Position numbers and translations under genes: made by a program. Shown piece by piece: positions 62,973 to 64,000 of a stretch of 64,000 bases of DNA (positions are counted from its first letter, which is position 1; every line of letters starts with the position of its first letter). Location: assembly GCA_030427405.1 (NCBI GenBank), contig JAUHXK010000007.1:1-64000 (forward strand). Direction: 5' to 3'. The notes under the pieces are model-generated. The model was not told the origin of the DNA. It saw nothing but the letters and a program-made list of their open reading frames with translations, and ran no database searches. Source of the stretch: Alphaproteobacteria bacterium (GTDB lineage: Bacteria > Pseudomonadota > Alphaproteobacteria > Rhodobacterales > Rhodobacteraceae).

Positions 62973-64000
62973 TTCTTAAATTTCCAGGGTTGTGACTTGA
63001 ACCAAGCGGCCAGATAGGCCACGCCGATGATCATGGCAAAGCCAATCATGTTGGCGACAAGCACGGTGGCAAAATCCCGCCCAAGCTGGTCCAGGAAAAC
63101 GCCGATAAGTCGCGCGGCAGCCATGGAAAATACGAAAACCGCAAGCGATTGCTGACCAACCTTGGTGATCAGTTTCAGGACCGTCTGCCAGATTCGGGCC
63201 GCGGTGCCCTGGCCGGTCGCAATCAGGCGATGCCCGTGTTCGCCAGCCGCCACCCAGCCCAAATAGGCCAGCGACAGAAAGTGGATGTACCGGAACAGGC
63301 CGAAATCTGTCTTGTCCCGCAATTCGGCCGTCAGGGGCCACATCTTTCTGATCGCGGCGGACAGATCCGGCGCCGCGGCCTGAACCCACAGAAACACCTT
63401 CCACGATCCGAACGGTGCGGACAGGACAAGAAAAAGGATGGCGGCCCAGATCAGGGTATTTGAAACCGGAGGCGCCGGAATCCACCCGCGCATGAAGGCG
63501 AAACCTGTAAAGAACAGCAACTGCCAGCCAAACGGGTTGAAAAACCACTGCCGGTCCGACCAGGGCTCGGCAGGCAGGGCCAGGGCTCCGGTCTGGGCTA
63601 CCAGCCAGACAAGGACCGAGGTGGTCGCCACGGCCCAGAACCCGACCCGCGACAAGGCCATGAACAATGGCATCATCGCCAGCACGACCAGGTACATCGG
63701 CAGAATGTCGAAATAGTTCGGAACGTAGCTCAGCGTGAACATCCCCACCATCTGGGGCATGGGATCGTCAAAGAAATGCTGCAGGTTCAGGGACTCGATA
63801 TAGCTTTTCTCGAACAGACCGGACAGGTCCAGTGCGGCCATGGTCATGGCCACAAAGAAGAACAGGCCGATATGCGCCCAATACACCTGCCAGATGCGAA
63901 ACAGGACCCGCGCCGTACCCAGCAACCAACCCTTGCGCAGAAAGGCACCACCAAAGGCTATGGCCGATGCCATGCCCGAACAGAACACGAAAATCTCGGT
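62969..64000 (-). CDS. opgC: OpgC, OPG succinyltransferase (5' end cut by window)
   Basis: Partial: the reading frame is open to the last base, with the first visible residues TEIFVFCSGMASAIAFGGAF, so the start lies beyond 64000. About 344 residues are visible, with eight or more helices of the acyltransferase-3/OpgC type and a typical EKSYIESLNLQHFFDDPMP loop. OpgC adds succinyl groups to periplasmic glucans. It ends in an ATGA overlap with opgG. Confidence 0.9.
   Translation of the reverse strand, partial: TEIFVFCSGMASAIAFGGAFLRKGWLLGTARVLFRIWQVYWAHIGLFFFVAMTMAALDLSGLFEKSYIESLNLQHFFDDPMPQMVGMFTLSYVPNYFDILPMYLVVLAMMPLFMALSRVGFWAVATTSVLVWLVAQTGALALPAEPWSDRQWFFNPFGWQLLFFTGFAFMRGWIPAPPVSNTLIWAAILFLVLSAPFGSWKVFLWVQAAAPDLSAAIRKMWPLTAELRDKTDFGLFRYIHFLSLAYLGWVAAGEHGHRLIATGQGTAARIWQTVLKLITKVGQQSLAVFVFSMAAARLIGVFLDQLGRDFATVLVANMIGFAMIIGVAYLAAWFKSQPWKFKK

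Noticed and set aside
1..64000. Insertion sequences, prophage, CRISPR arrays or defence islands
   Set aside because: No transposase, integrase, direct-repeat array or restriction/defence gene was seen on either strand.

Overview
This window looks like a chromosomal segment of a marine alphaproteobacterium of the order Rhodobacterales, most likely the Roseobacter group. The grounds are the GC-rich coding sequence, the EtfBA pair, the LiuR-like MerR regulators next to acyl-CoA genes, an Ndh-SelD fusion, an opgC-opgG-opgH operon, an Mrp antiporter operon with fused A and B subunits, a FnrL-type box, and an inverted pair of GAGTATTT-type intergenic repeats. No insertion sequence, prophage, CRISPR array or rRNA operon was seen. 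There is one tRNA, Leu with anticodon TAA. Nearly all the sequence is coding, mostly in operons joined by ATGA overlaps.

Layout. 1-2.9 kb: etfB-etfA and an agmatinase-family ureohydrolase. 3.1-4.0 kb: an EamA exporter of lower GC. 4.1-13.4 kb: an eight-gene minus-strand cluster consisting of a diaminopropionate ammonia-lyase-like enzyme, an M24 hydrolase, an Asp/Glu-racemase-like protein, a polyamine-type ABC transporter (potA, binding protein, potB, potC) and creatinase. 13.6-17.7 kb: tRNA-Leu, a small membrane protein behind an FNR box, an alpha/beta hydrolase, glyA and nadK. 17.7-17.9 kb: a non-coding stretch rich in palindromes and stems. 18.0-25.2 kb: amidase, propionyl-CoA synthetase, malic enzyme and a VOC-cupin protein. 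25.3-29.9 kb: the nucleoside salvage operon cdd-deoA-deoB-add-upp. 29.9-32.7 kb: a degenerate M48-like membrane protein, a sulfotransferase and a Hint-like protein. 32.8-40.3 kb: a fatty-acid oxidation island (FadB-type, thiolase, GST, acyl-CoA dehydrogenase) with two MerR regulators. 40.4-44.8 kb: two hotdog thioesterases with a MATE exporter, then the DUF952-DUF1330-pyrD-arsC operon. 44.9-50.0 kb: 5'-nucleotidase, TPR-sulfotransferase, SRAP protein and mnmH. 50.0-58.1 kb: the mrp/mnh operon running into the fused Ndh-SelD gene. 58.3-64 kb: a rhodanese and esterase pair, then opgC (cut by the window edge), opgG and opgH.

How the genes work together. The fatty-acid island makes acetyl-CoA and reduced ETF. 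EtfBA passes ACAD electrons to the quinone pool. PrpE and malic enzyme handle propionate and C4-to-C3 flux. SelD supplies selenophosphate to MnmH for tRNA 2-selenouridine. The creatinase cluster combines uptake with several hydrolases or lyases and is the best candidate for an uncharacterised pathway, probably for a guanidino or related nitrogen-rich compound. The best regulatory leads are TTTGCAAA boxes upstream of prpE, a 20-bp perfect palindrome upstream of the malic enzyme gene, the FNR box at 13873, ACGT-core repeats upstream of the first MerR gene, and the structured region at 17689-17929.

All gene names come from reading protein motifs and recalling families. No database search was run.
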